Positions 20,017 through 29,962 of a stretch of DNA of 64,000 nucleotides are shown here, piece by piece. Below the pieces are notes generated by a model that saw nothing but the letters and a program-made list of their open reading frames with translations, had not been told where the DNA came from and made no database searches. The position numbers and the translations under genes are program-made. Origin of the DNA: Acidobacteriaceae bacterium (GTDB lineage Bacteria; Acidobacteriota; Terriglobia; Terriglobales; Acidobacteriaceae); contig PKUV01000140.1 of assembly GCA_003131315.1 (NCBI GenBank), positions 1-64,000 on the forward strand. Reading direction: 5' to 3'. Positions within the stretch are counted from its first letter, which is position 1; each line of letters starts with the position of its first letter.

Positions 20017-21533
20017 TGGACCACCACCTTGGGCCGACCGATCCGAGAAATAGAAGGACGCGGAACCGCGGGCTTAGGCGCCGGCAACCAAGCCAGCACC
20101 GGTACTTCCAGCAGGCCGTAAGCTTCGTCGGGAGTGCGAATCGTCGAGTCAAAGTACTCTGTCGTAAAGGCGATGCCGACGCTGAACGCCATGGCCAGTC
20201 CGAAAGCGAGCAAGAAATAAAGGAGCACGGAGTGCGTGGGCAGGGCCGGGGCTACGGGCGATTCCACGATGGCCACATTGAGGATGCGACGCTCGTCGAG
20301 CGCGTCGCCGATGCGCGCTTCCTCGCGCTTGCGAAGGTAGAGCAGGTAGTTGTCTTCCTCGGCCTTGGCGGTGCGCATCAGATCCTGTTGATCCACGGAG
20401 GCGGATTGCATCTGCGTGGCAAACGTTCGCAGGGATGCGACCTGGGTGGAAGCATCGGATTGCCGTGCCCGCAAGCCGTCCCACTGCACCTGGGCTTTCT
20501 CCATTTCCATGCGGGCCCACTCGTAGTTGGGATCCTTGTCGGTAGTTTCGTCGCGCACCGGGGTGAGCGCTTCGGCGGCAATCGACGCGCGAGTTTCCCC
20601 GATTTCCTGTTCCACTTCTTGCACCAGCCGGTAGGACGGTTCAAAGCGGCTGAGAAGCTCAGTGCGCTTGAGCAGGAGCTCCAGCAGGTGTGTTTTCATC
20701 TTTTCGAGAACCTCCGGATTATCCGCCCAGCGATTGAGAGTGACCGACCGAGAGGGAAACGACTTGAGCTGTTCGCGCAGCGACGCAATCCGGCGCTCGG
20801 TCTCGACACGATCCTGGTCGATCTGGCGGTACGCCGCACCCGCCTCGCCTAACTTCTGCAGCGCGATATCGCGTTCCAGAGCCGCCGAAGCCACGCCCCG
20901 AGCGCGAGTAAAGTGCACGAGCTCGGCTTCGGACTGATGCAGTCTCTTTTCGTATTCCGCGGTTTGCTGGTCGAAAAACTGGATCTCCCCCGGGGGCCGC
21001 TGGAGATTCGTGTGCCTCCGCACGTAGAGGGTAGAAAGTGCTGAGAGTATGCGGGCAGCTCGCTCCGGATTGGTGTCCTTGTAACTGACCTGGATGAGGT
21101 TCGACTTCTTTAGCGCTTCGACATCCAAACGGCGCGCGAGCTTGCGAACGGCACGTTCGATCTCGGCTGGGCGCTCGAAATCCCGGGTGCCCGCAGGAAC
21201 AAGTCCCGCCATTTTCACAACTTGCTTCAGGAGATCTTCGTCGCGCAGGAGTTCGACTTCGGAATTGAGTTCTCCTTCGGTAATGTCGGGACGGGTGAAA
21301 TCCATGGCGCTGGCGGGCTGAGAAGAGACGATGGGGTCAAAGCGGCCGCGGCGCAGCAGAACCTTGAAGTGCGATTCATATCGCGCCGAGAAGACGCCGA
21401 AGAGCATCGTCGCCAGCAATACGAACCCAAAAGAAGCAGCGACGAGTCGCGGACGTCGGAACAGCGTGGCCGCAAGATCGCGGGGCGTGGGGGAAAGAGG
21501 GGTGTGCGAGTTTCCGTTCAATTCCGCGGACAT
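20013..21533 (-). CDS. Wzz/GumC-type polysaccharide chain-length determinant
   Basis: N-terminal and C-terminal TM flanking a coiled coil, FTTEYFDSTIRTPDEAYGLLEVPVLAWLP. Start refined to 21533. Confidence 0.88.
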   Translation of the reverse strand: MSAELNGNSHTPLSPTPRDLAATLFRRPRLVAASFGFVLLATMLFGVFSARYESHFKVLLRRGRFDPIVSSQPASAMDFTRPDITEGELNSEVELLRDEDLLKQVVKMAGLVPAGTRDFERPAEIERAVRKLARRLDVEALKKSNLIQVSYKDTNPERAARILSALSTLYVRRHTNLQRPPGEIQFFDQQTAEYEKRLHQSEAELVHFTRARGVASAALERDIALQKLGEAGAAYRQIDQDRVETERRIASLREQLKSFPSRSVTLNRWADNPEVLEKMKTHLLELLLKRTELLSRFEPSYRLVQEVEQEIGETRASIAAEALTPVRDETTDKDPNYEWARMEMEKAQVQWDGLRARQSDASTQVASLRTFATQMQSASVDQQDLMRTAKAEEDNYLLYLRKREEARIGDALDERRILNVAIVESPVAPALPTHSVLLYFLLAFGLAMAFSVGIAFTTEYFDSTIRTPDEAYGLLEVPVLAWLPAPKPAVPRPSISRIGRPKVVVQ

Positions 21534-21626
21534 GGATCGTACAGCACGCCGATCACACCCGGCGGGCTTTATGGGAACTCGCCAGATTTTGAAGACGCAA
21601 TCAGTGAATGCTGCCACTCCTTTCCG

Positions 21627-22451
21627 CTAAAACTGCAATGGGTTCATGTACCAACTCATGGAGTTGGTCGGAACATACTTGCGAATTTTTGAAATCCGGC
21701 TCTGTGGAACAAAGATAAAATCGCCGGCCTGAAGGTGCAGATCTTCGCGAAGATCGCGAGAATCCAGCATCTTCTTTAGGTCAATCACGTGGGATTCGGC
21801 GACGTACGCGGAAATCCGGCGAAACACAACAACCTGCGAATGACGGGCCTGCTGCGTGAAGCCGCCGGCAATCGCCACGGCTTCGTTTACGGTCAGATCC
21901 CCTCGCAGCTCATACTTTCCTGGCCGCGCCACCTCACCCGAAGCGAGGAAGTAGGGCTTGTCAAAATCTTTTAAGGTCACGGTGACCTCGGGCTCGTGCA
22001 GAAAGCCGCGGTAGGCATAGGCAACCGCCTGCTGCATCTGGGGGATCGTGAGTCCCTCCGCGAACAGCGTGCCTGCACCTTTCAGGGCCACGAAGCCATC
22101 GGGCTGCACGGTCAAGGTCTGATTGAAGTCGGGAGAAAAAGTGAAATTCACGTCCACGGTGTCCGATTTTGAAAGCCGGTAAAGCGGATGGCGTTCCCCT
22201 CCGAATGCAGGATCTCCCATGCCACCCGCTCTTCCGGGTTGTGTGATCGCTCCGTGGGTGGAACCGTCCGTGCCGGACCGGTCCTGGCTCTGCGAGTTCT
22301 CCGCCGCCGCGAGCTTGCCGGTTGGCGGAGCAGAGGACCGAGGCGCCGAAGCAGGCGACGGTACAGTCTCCTGAGCGGATGTGACCACGGCGAACTGCAG
22401 GATGAGCATACCCACAGCCCCCAAAACGACGTGTTTAGCAAATACATTCAT
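21627..22451 (-). CDS. Polysaccharide biosynthesis/export protein (Wza-like, SLBB)
   Basis: Signal peptide; YRLSKSDTVDVNFTFSPDFNQTLTVQPDGFVALKGAGTLFAEGLTIPQMQQAV; GEVARPGKYELRGDLTVNEAVAIAGGFT. Confidence 0.9.
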   Translation of the reverse strand: MNVFAKHVVLGAVGMLILQFAVVTSAQETVPSPASAPRSSAPPTGKLAAAENSQSQDRSGTDGSTHGAITQPGRAGGMGDPAFGGERHPLYRLSKSDTVDVNFTFSPDFNQTLTVQPDGFVALKGAGTLFAEGLTIPQMQQAVAYAYRGFLHEPEVTVTLKDFDKPYFLASGEVARPGKYELRGDLTVNEAVAIAGGFTQQARHSQVVVFRRISAYVAESHVIDLKKMLDSRDLREDLHLQAGDFIFVPQSRISKIRKYVPTNSMSWYMNPLQF

Positions 22452-22801
22452 CTCCGGACTCTCACCGTTGCTCTGAACGGCGAACTAAGCAACTCGGGCG
22501 TTTGAGTTGTTAGCACGAAGGTATCGTTGGGTCCCGAGCACAACAAGACTTGGAAAGTACTGTCCACCGCGGTATAGGGCACGTTCCAGCCATCAAAAAG
22601 GTGATGAAATCAGCAGCCGGGCCGCCAGGGCTGGGTTTCCGGCTACGGGCGCAGGCAGGGTGGGAGAGCGCTGCTACGAAAGCTGTGCACAAGAGTAGCC
22701 CTGCGAAAGTAGGCATGGAGGGCGGAATTCATCACCAACGGGGTGTGACGAGGCCTACATCCGGTCCGTGCACTTTTGGGCATGATGGTAGCGTGAAAAC
22801 C

Positions 22802-23524
22802 ATGCGCTCCGCGAAGCAGTCCACTGGAACCCGGCCGGTCGCAACCGAAGCAGTGCAAGTCGTGGTCGCCGATTCGGGTCTCATTCAGTCTCAACTCTTG
22901 ACGCGGGCTTTGAAAAGCCGGCGGGACTTTCAGGTTTCCGCTGTCGCTTTGGAGACGTCTGCTCTCCACAACTTCATGCAATCGAATCACGCCGACGTGG
23001 TCTTGATTGCGGGCAACCAACTGCCGGATTTGAGCCTGCTGCGCTGGTTGCGAGTCTCGTATCCGAAGATCGCTCCCGTGCTGCTGGCCGAGAACGATGA
23101 CCGCGAACTGGTGGTGAATGCCTTGCGCGCCGGCGCGAAGGGCATTTTTCTTTTTACCCAAACTCCTTTCGCGATGCTCTGCAAGTGCATCCATTGCGTT
23201 TTCCGGGGAGAGGTTTGGATCAACAGCCAGCAGATGAATTACGTGCTGGATGCGTTGTCGGAGGTGCCCACGCTGCGTGTGGTCAACTCAACTGGGAGGT
23301 CTTTGTTGACGCCTCGCGAGGAGCAGGTAGTCGCGCTCGTAGCCGACGGATTGACCAACCGCGGAGTCGCCGTCGAATTGGGGCTCAGCGAACACACGAT
23401 CAAGAAATATCTGCTGCGCATCTTCGATAAGCTGGGGATTTCGAGCCGGGTGGAACTGGTCCTCTACGCTGTGTCGCACGGCGAGAATCGTCCGGCGGAA
23501 TGGATGCCGACCAGCAACGCCTGA
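22802..23524 (+). CDS. LuxR/NarL-family regulator with degenerate receiver domain
   Basis: HTH LTPREEQVVALVADGLTNRGVAVELGLSEHTIKKYLLRIFDKLGISSRVEL; REC-like N-terminus with HADVVLIAGNQLPD. In-frame GTG at 22793 or ATG at 22802. Confidence 0.85.
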   Translation: MRSAKQSTGTRPVATEAVQVVVADSGLIQSQLLTRALKSRRDFQVSAVALETSALHNFMQSNHADVVLIAGNQLPDLSLLRWLRVSYPKIAPVLLAENDDRELVVNALRAGAKGIFLFTQTPFAMLCKCIHCVFRGEVWINSQQMNYVLDALSEVPTLRVVNSTGRSLLTPREEQVVALVADGLTNRGVAVELGLSEHTIKKYLLRIFDKLGISSRVELVLYAVSHGENRPAEWMPTSNA

Positions 23525-23979
23525 ACGCAGGAGGAAAGGCCGACGTACAATGGCAAAATACGGAAAGGCGAGGAGATCGGTCGGTGACGAGTTCCGGGTC
23601 GGGCGTAACACGCCGATGGACGGTGATCGCTTCAGGGCTGCTCCTTCTGGCGCTGGCGCTGGTCGTGATCTATACAGGGCCGAATGCTTTTTTCAGTCCC
23701 GTTGCTTTGGTAGTGGTGGCCGCGATCGGGCTGGCCGCGCTGCTGCTCCAGGTTCGGTTTCGCCAGGATCTTCCGAGTATTCATTCTCCTCTCTGGCTTA
23801 ACGTCCTCGGCATTCTCTGTGCCATGGTATCGCTGTTCGCGGATTACCTCCGGATGACCCGCCGTATGCTGGATCTGGTGGCGTTTGCCGCCGTGGTCTG
23901 CTTCGGCATCAGCGGAGCGCTCATCCTGCACGCACTGCGGCGGCGGGTACGAACACCTCAATCGAATGGGACCGAGTAG
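23500..23979 (+). CDS. Small multi-TM hypothetical protein
   Basis: Hydrophobic segments WTVIASGLLLLALALVVIYTG, PVALVVVAAIGLAALLLQV, VAFAAVVCFGISGALILHAL; start uncertain because it overlaps the preceding gene. Confidence 0.55.
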   Translation: MDADQQRLNAGGKADVQWQNTERRGDRSVTSSGSGVTRRWTVIASGLLLLALALVVIYTGPNAFFSPVALVVVAAIGLAALLLQVRFRQDLPSIHSPLWLNVLGILCAMVSLFADYLRMTRRMLDLVAFAAVVCFGISGALILHALRRRVRTPQSNGTE

Positions 23980-24111
23980 AACGTGCTTCATAGATGGTTC
24001 TTTGAAAGGTCCCGGCTTCAGCCGGGCCGCTACGAACCGCATAAACACTGGGCTTTAGCCCCTGAGAGAACTACCAGTCCCCTCTGAAACCGGTTTGTGA
24101 AACAAGTTCTA
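23977..24111. repeat. MITE-like palindromic element
   Basis: Ends AGAACGTGCTTCA (23978-23990) and TGAAACAAGTTCT (24098-24110), inverted with 2 mismatches; internal hairpins CCCGGC-TTCA-GCCGGG and GGGC-TTTA-GCCC. Confidence 0.6.
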
Positions 24112-24176
24112 GAGACGAAGATAAAGTCGCGGGCCTTTCACTCTTGTCCGCGGCGTTTCCCAGTTACAATGCCGCT

Positions 24177-25031
24177 ATGCGCGTCACGCTATTCGGAGCC
24201 TCGGGTTTGCTTGGCCAGGATCTGGTTCAGGAACTGAGCGGTGAGCAATTGACCGCGCTGTCTGTCGAAGACGCCGACCTGCGAGACCACGCGCGCGTTC
24301 GCGACGTGGTTCGCGATTCCCGTCCCGAATGGATTCTCCTGTTAGCCGCCTATACCGACGTGGATGGCTGCGAGTCCAACCGCGACCTGGCCTTCGCCGT
24401 GAATTGCGAGGGCTCCGTCAATGTGGCCGAGGCTGCCCGCGAAGCCGGATCGCGATTGATGTTCGTGAGCACGGACTACGTTTTCGACGGCAGCAAAACA
24501 TCGCCTTACCAAACCAGCGATGCCAGAAAGCCGACCAGCGTTTATGGCGAGAGTAAAGCCCGCGCCGAGGAACGGCTTCTCGAGATCCTGCCCGAGGTCT
24601 GCATCGCCCGGACTTCGTGGCTGTTCGGGCACGGAGGCAAGTGTTTTCCGGCGACGATTCTGAAGCTGGCGTCAACCCGTCCTGAGATTTCCGTGGTGAA
24701 CGATCAGCGTGGCAGCCCGACCTTCACGCGCGATCTCGCATCCGCTCTCGTGCAACTTTGCCGCGCTTCCGCTCGCGGGATCGTGCACGTCACCAATTCC
24801 GGCAACTGCACGTGGTACGAGTTTGCCACCGAAATCGTGCGCGCATCGGGGATGCCGACCACGGTCAAACCCGTGACTACGGCCGAATTCCCGCGTCCGG
24901 CGCGACGGCCCGCCTACTCCGTTCTGTCGCCTGACAGCCTGCACGCGTACAGCGTCCACATGCCGGAATGGCAGGATGCCTTGCGGCGCTATCTCGGGAG
25001 CGCTCCCGCTGCTGTTTCGGCGGTCCCGTAG
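24177..25031 (+). CDS. rfbD: dTDP-4-dehydrorhamnose reductase
   Basis: MRVTLFGASGLLGQDL, FVSTDYVFDGSKTSPYQTSD, YGESKARAEERL; start refined from 24144. Confidence 0.95.
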   Translation: MRVTLFGASGLLGQDLVQELSGEQLTALSVEDADLRDHARVRDVVRDSRPEWILLLAAYTDVDGCESNRDLAFAVNCEGSVNVAEAAREAGSRLMFVSTDYVFDGSKTSPYQTSDARKPTSVYGESKARAEERLLEILPEVCIARTSWLFGHGGKCFPATILKLASTRPEISVVNDQRGSPTFTRDLASALVQLCRASARGIVHVTNSGNCTWYEFATEIVRASGMPTTVKPVTTAEFPRPARRPAYSVLSPDSLHAYSVHMPEWQDALRRYLGSAPAAVSAVP

Positions 25032-25199
25032 ACCCGTTGCCTGCATCGATGCGCCAACGTCCAGTGGGTAGAAGGTCGGTTTCCGGGTTGTCGGCCATCC
25101 ATCCAAACGCGTCGCATCCGATGCAACCCGCTCCAAAGCGCCTGCGCTGTCCAATCGCCGCTGCCGTGGTTTATCCTTACCTCTCTTCGAGGATCAACC

Positions 25200-28100
25200 G
25201 TGAACAAGCGACTTTGTTGGATTCCGCTCGCCTCGCTCTGTGTTTTACTTTTCCCTTTCGCGCTTTTCGCCCAGCAGTATGACCCGGCGATGTACCAGGA
25301 ACTTCACTGGCGCATGATCGGCCCGTTTCGCGGCGGTCGCACGGTGGCGATCTCCGGCGTTCCGGGGCAGCCGAATGTCTTCTACATGGCGCCGAACAAC
25401 GGCGGAGTTTGGAAGACGACAGACTTCGGCCGCACCTGGAATCCGATTTTCGACGATCAACCAAACGACGCCCAGCCCTCCGGTTCGATAGGAGCGCTGG
25501 CGGTGGCGCCGTCGAATCCGAACACTATCTATGTCGGTAGTGGTGAAGGCCTGCGCCGGCCCGATCTCTCGGTAGGCGACGGTATCTACAAATCGACCGA
25601 CGCGGGCCGCACCTGGCAGCATCTCGGCCTGCGCGACGCGCAGCAGATTGGATCGATCCTGGTCGATCCCAAGGATGCGAACCGGGTTTTTGTTGGCGCC
25701 CTTGGACATCCCTATGGTCCGAATGCCGAGCGCGGCGTCTATCGCTCCGTCGATGGCGGTCAGACGTGGCAAAAAATTCTTTATAAAGACGACAACGTGG
25801 GCGCGATTGACCTGGTGTTCGATCCGCGAAACTCGCAGGTGATATTTGCCGGCATGTGGGCTTCGCGCCGTCCACCGTGGACGACCGGCGGCAGCTATGA
25901 CGGCCCGGGAAGCGGTCTCTACAAATCAACCGACGGCGGCGACAACTGGCGGCAAATCACAAAAGGATTGCCGGCCGAGGCCGATAAGCTGGGCCGCATT
26001 GGGCTTGCCGTTTCACGCAGCGATCCCGATCGCATGTTCGCCTGGGTAGACGCGCAGAAGAACGGCGGCATTTATCGCTCCGACGATGCCGGCGAAAGCT
26101 GGCAACTCGTGAACACCGAGGATCGCGTCTGGGGACGCGGCTCCGACTTCGCCTGCGTGCGCGTCGATCCGCGAAATAAAGATGTGATTTATGTGGCCAA
26201 CACTTCGACCTACCGATCCACCGACGCCGGCAAGAATTTCGCGGCTATCAAGGGCGCGCCCGGCGGCGACGACTACCACACCATCTGGATCAATCCCGAA
26301 ATGCCCGACATTATCGCCATTGCCGTGGATCAGGGCGCGACCATCAGCGTGAATGGCGGCCAGACCTGGAGCTCCTGGTACAACCAGCCCACCGCGCAGT
26401 TCTATCACGTCATCACCGACAACGGATTTCCTTACTGGGTCTATGGCGCGCAGCAGGAAAGCGGCTCGATCGGCACCGCCAGCCGCAGCGACTTCGGCGA
26501 AATCACCTTTCGCGACTGGACCACGGTCGGCGTGGAAGAGTACGGCTACGTCGCACCCGATCCACTGCATCCCAATCTGATTTACGGCGGTAAGGTGACG
26601 GTGTTCGATCGCAACACCGGACAGACGCGCGACGTTTCGCCCGTGGTTTTGCGCACCGGGCAGTATCGCTTCAATCGCACCGCGCCGCTGATTTTCTCGG
26701 CGGCGGATCCGCACGTACTGTATCTGGGATCGAACGTACTGTTCGCCACCCGCGACGGCGGTAACAGTTGGCAGATCGTCAGCCCCGATCTGACCCGCAA
26801 AGATCCCGGCTCTCCTGCGACTCTGGGGCCGTTTGTCGAGGCCGACCCGGCGAAGGGCAAGCATCGCGGCGTGATCTATTCGATTGCTCCGTCGCCGAAA
26901 GACGCAAACCTGATCTGGGCCGGTACCGACGATGGCCTGATTCACGTGACCCGCGACGGAGGCAAGAACTGGCAGAACGTGACGCCGCCCGAATTGACGC
27001 CGTGGAGCAAGCTCGCGCAAATGGACGCCTCGCACTTCGACACCGCGACCGCGTACGCCGCTGTGAACCGCTTCCGCCTCGACGACCTGCATCCTTATAT
27101 CTATCGCACGCACGATGGCGGGAAGTCGTGGCAGAAGATCGTGAGCGGCCTGCCCGATAACGAGCCCGTCAACACGGTAAGGGAAGATCCAGAACGCAGG
27201 GGATTACTTCTTGCTGGAACCGAACGCACCGTGTATGTGTCGTGGGACGACGGCGACCATTGGCAGTCGCTGAAGATGAATCTGCCGCCGACTTCGATCC
27301 GTGATCTTGTCATTCATCATGACGATGTTGTCGTCGGAACCCACGGGCGTTCGTTCTGGATCCTCGACAACGTCACGCCGCTGCGACAGTTTAGCCCGGA
27401 GGTTGCCGACGCTCCGGCGCATCTTTTCGCGCCGCAACTCACGTATCGCGTGCGCCGCAACAATAACACTGACACGCCCCTGCCGCCGGAAGAACCTGCC
27501 GGACAGAACCCTCCCGACGGCGCGATGATCGACTACTGGCTAGAGACAGGGACAAAGACTGCGGCTTCCGGTCCCGTTACTCTGGAAATTGTCGATGCAG
27601 CATCAGGACGAGTCGTACGCCACTTTTCGAGTCACGATAAGCCCGAGCCGGTCAATGCGAAAGAACTGAATGTTCCGATGTACTGGGTGCGTCCTGCGCG
27701 CGTGCTTTCGGTGGCAGCGGGTATGCACCGCTTGATCTGGGACCTGACTTATCCCGCGCCCGACGTGCTCGAGCACGACTACCCGATCTCGGCCATCTAC
27801 CACGACACGCCTCGTACTCCGCTCGGCGCCGCTGTGCTTCCCGGACAGTACAAGGTAGTGCTCACAGTTGGCGGCAAGAGCTACACGCAGCGGCTCGAAA
27901 TCCGCATGGATCCGCGCGTGAAGACTTCGCCGGAAGATCTGCGCCAGCAATTCGAACTCGACCGGAAAATTGCCGACGCCCTTCACAAAGACTACGAAGC
28001 CCTGCAGCAGGTGCGCAGCCTGCGATCGCAGTTGAAGTCGCTTGGCGGAGGGCCGTATGCAAGCAGTGCCGCCAGTGCCGCAAGTAACGAAACGTTCGCA

Positions 28101-28481
28101 GCGATCAAGACGGCTGGTGAGCTGGAAGCAAAAGCCGCGCCCATCGAGGGCGAAGAAGGCGGCTACGGTACGCGCTACCTGAGCACGCCCGAAGGCCGCA
28201 GCCTGGCTCGGCTGAACAGCGGCCTCAACACACTCGTCAGTGCACTCGATACCGCCGACGCCGCGCCAACGACACAGCAAGTTGCGATGTTCGGAGAACT
28301 GGACAAGGCGCTGGAAGAGCAGTTATCAGCGTGGGCCCAACTCAAGTCAAAAGACATTCCGGAGTTGAACGAGAAGCTGAAGAAAGCGGGATTGCCGTTG
28401 ATCGATCTCCAAAAGCCCGTTCCGGGCACAGCAGATTCGGCGCAGACAACCTCACAGGACCGGGATAAGGACGTGGAATAA
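25200..28481 (+). CDS. Secreted BNR/VPS10-like beta-propeller protein (sortilin/glycosyl-hydrolase-like)
   Basis: Signal peptide; repeated Asp-box motifs (STDAGRTWQ, SVDGGQTWQ, STDGGDNWR, SDDAGESWQ, TRDGGKNWQ, SWDDGDHWQ); coiled C-terminus. Confidence 0.9.
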   Translation: MNKRLCWIPLASLCVLLFPFALFAQQYDPAMYQELHWRMIGPFRGGRTVAISGVPGQPNVFYMAPNNGGVWKTTDFGRTWNPIFDDQPNDAQPSGSIGALAVAPSNPNTIYVGSGEGLRRPDLSVGDGIYKSTDAGRTWQHLGLRDAQQIGSILVDPKDANRVFVGALGHPYGPNAERGVYRSVDGGQTWQKILYKDDNVGAIDLVFDPRNSQVIFAGMWASRRPPWTTGGSYDGPGSGLYKSTDGGDNWRQITKGLPAEADKLGRIGLAVSRSDPDRMFAWVDAQKNGGIYRSDDAGESWQLVNTEDRVWGRGSDFACVRVDPRNKDVIYVANTSTYRSTDAGKNFAAIKGAPGGDDYHTIWINPEMPDIIAIAVDQGATISVNGGQTWSSWYNQPTAQFYHVITDNGFPYWVYGAQQESGSIGTASRSDFGEITFRDWTTVGVEEYGYVAPDPLHPNLIYGGKVTVFDRNTGQTRDVSPVVLRTGQYRFNRTAPLIFSAADPHVLYLGSNVLFATRDGGNSWQIVSPDLTRKDPGSPATLGPFVEADPAKGKHRGVIYSIAPSPKDANLIWAGTDDGLIHVTRDGGKNWQNVTPPELTPWSKLAQMDASHFDTATAYAAVNRFRLDDLHPYIYRTHDGGKSWQKIVSGLPDNEPVNTVREDPERRGLLLAGTERTVYVSWDDGDHWQSLKMNLPPTSIRDLVIHHDDVVVGTHGRSFWILDNVTPLRQFSPEVADAPAHLFAPQLTYRVRRNNNTDTPLPPEEPAGQNPPDGAMIDYWLETGTKTAASGPVTLEIVDAASGRVVRHFSSHDKPEPVNAKELNVPMYWVRPARVLSVAAGMHRLIWDLTYPAPDVLEHDYPISAIYHDTPRTPLGAAVLPGQYKVVLTVGGKSYTQRLEIRMDPRVKTSPEDLRQQFELDRKIADALHKDYEALQQVRSLRSQLKSLGGGPYASSAASAASNETFAAIKTAGELEAKAAPIEGEEGGYGTRYLSTPEGRSLARLNSGLNTLVSALDTADAAPTTQQVAMFGELDKALEEQLSAWAQLKSKDIPELNEKLKKAGLPLIDLQKPVPGTADSAQTTSQDRDKDVE

Positions 28482-28691
28482 ACCCCTATGAGTTGTCATC
28501 CCGACGAACACCCCCGCCCAAGCGGGAGCTTGAACGGGGCACCCTGAAGAGTAGGGGTGCATAGGCTGGGAACCCGCCTTGACGGCGGAACAGCGTCAAC
28601 CTGGCCAAGGCGGCGCCGCTCGAAAGTCGCGCCGACGCGCCCCCGACACCAACCGATTGTGGTCTAGAATGGACACTAGGGAAATCCGGGG

Positions 28692-28721
28692 TTGACACCG
28701 GGAGGTCCAGGTGGGTAGCAT
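28692..28721 (+). promoter_or_regulatory. Sigma-70-like promoter for ilvC
   Basis: TTGACA (28692-28697), 18-nt spacer, TAGCAT (28716-28721). Confidence 0.55.
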
Positions 28722-28726
28722 CTTTT

Positions 28727-28748
28727 AAACCGACCGCTCGGTCGGTTT
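28727..28748. promoter_or_regulatory. Candidate TetR-type operator upstream of ilvC
   Basis: Perfect 10-bp arms AAACCGACCG-CT-CGGTCGGTTT placed at the expected transcription start. Confidence 0.55.
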
Positions 28749-28805
28749 ATTGCCTTCAGACACGATTTAGTATTTCAGCCAACATAGATCATAAGGAGCT
28801 TTCCA

Positions 28806-29855
28806 GTGGCGACAGTCTTTTATCAAAAGGATGCCAATCCTTCCGCGTTGAAGGGCAAGACCATTGCCGTTTTCGGCTACGGGTCGCAGGGACACGCGCA
28901 GGCGCAGAACCTGCGTGACAGCGGATACGACGTGATTATCGGGCTCGATCCCGAGCGTGGCTCGGCCAAGCAGGCGCGCGCGGATGGAATGATCGTCGTC
29001 GCTCCAGCGGAAGCCGCCAAGCGCGCCGACTGGATACAGATTCTCACGCCGGACGAGACCCAGGCCGATTTCTACGAATCGGCCATCAAGCCGCATCTGC
29101 GCAAAGGGAAGATTCTCGGCTTCTCGCACGGGTTCGCGATTCACTTCAAGACCATCGAACCTCCGAAAGATGTGGACGTGGTCATGATTGCGCCGAAAAG
29201 CCCGGGCCATTTGCTGCGGCGCGTGTATTCGCAGGGCGGCGGCGTGCCCTCGCTGCTGGCCATCCACCAGGATGCGAGTGGACACGCGCATGAATACGCG
29301 CTCAGCTATGCGCACGGCATCGGTTCGACGCGCGCCGGCGTGTTGCAGACCACCTTCAAAGAAGAAACCGAGAGCGACCTGTTCGGCGAACAGGCTGTGC
29401 TCTGCGGCGGGTTGACTTCGCTGATGCAGAAGGGTTTCGAGACGCTGGTGGCGGCCGGTTACGCTCCCGAGATCGCCTACTTCGAGTGCGTGCACGAGAT
29501 GAAGCTGATCGTCGACCTCATCTACGAAGGCGGGTTGAGCCGAATGCGCTATTCGATTTCAAACACGGCGGAGTATGGCGACCTGACCCGTGGCGAAATG
29601 GTGGTGGGAGATGAAACGCGCAAGGCGATGAAGGAAGTCCTGGCGCGAATCCAGGACGGCGCCTTCGCCAGGGAATGGATCGAAGAGAACAAGAAGGGCG
29701 GAAAGAACTTTGCCGCGTTGCGTGAGCGCGCGAAGCAGCACCCGATTGAAAAAGTAGGGGAGCAGTTGCGGGCGATGATGTCGTGGCTGCCCTCCGAGAA
29801 GAAGAAAGCCACCGAACCAGCCAAGCCCACAGGACCGAGAGTTGTCAACGCCTAG
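28806..29855 (+). CDS. ilvC: Ketol-acid reductoisomerase
   Basis: GTG start with [61 protein letters not shown]. Confidence 0.98.
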   Translation: MATVFYQKDANPSALKGKTIAVFGYGSQGHAQAQNLRDSGYDVIIGLDPERGSAKQARADGMIVVAPAEAAKRADWIQILTPDETQADFYESAIKPHLRKGKILGFSHGFAIHFKTIEPPKDVDVVMIAPKSPGHLLRRVYSQGGGVPSLLAIHQDASGHAHEYALSYAHGIGSTRAGVLQTTFKEETESDLFGEQAVLCGGLTSLMQKGFETLVAAGYAPEIAYFECVHEMKLIVDLIYEGGLSRMRYSISNTAEYGDLTRGEMVVGDETRKAMKEVLARIQDGAFAREWIEENKKGGKNFAALRERAKQHPIEKVGEQLRAMMSWLPSEKKKATEPAKPTGPRVVNA

Positions 29856-29861
29856 AAGAGG

Positions 29862-29928
29862 GTTCTCAGTTCCCAGCAAGCAAATCCGCGGTTTTCACTG
29901 AGAACTGAGAACCGAGAACTGAGAACTT
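29862..29928. repeat. Palindromic GTTCTCAGTTCCCAG-family element between ilvC and ilvD
   Basis: GTTCTCAGTTCCCAG ... CTGAGAACTGAGAACCGAGAACTGAGAAC. Confidence 0.88.
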
Positions 29929-29962
29929 CTCCCCATTCAGCTACACTGTCTGCATCACTCCC

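Noticed and set aside
26013-27113. 366-aa minus-strand ORF over the BNR-repeat gene
   Set aside because: Shadow ORF of a repetitive high-GC gene; composition atypical of real proteins.
28727-28748. Palindrome upstream of ilvC considered as a rho-independent terminator
   Set aside because: Only TTTATT follows and it overlaps a good promoter start position; an operator fits better, though attenuation is not excluded.
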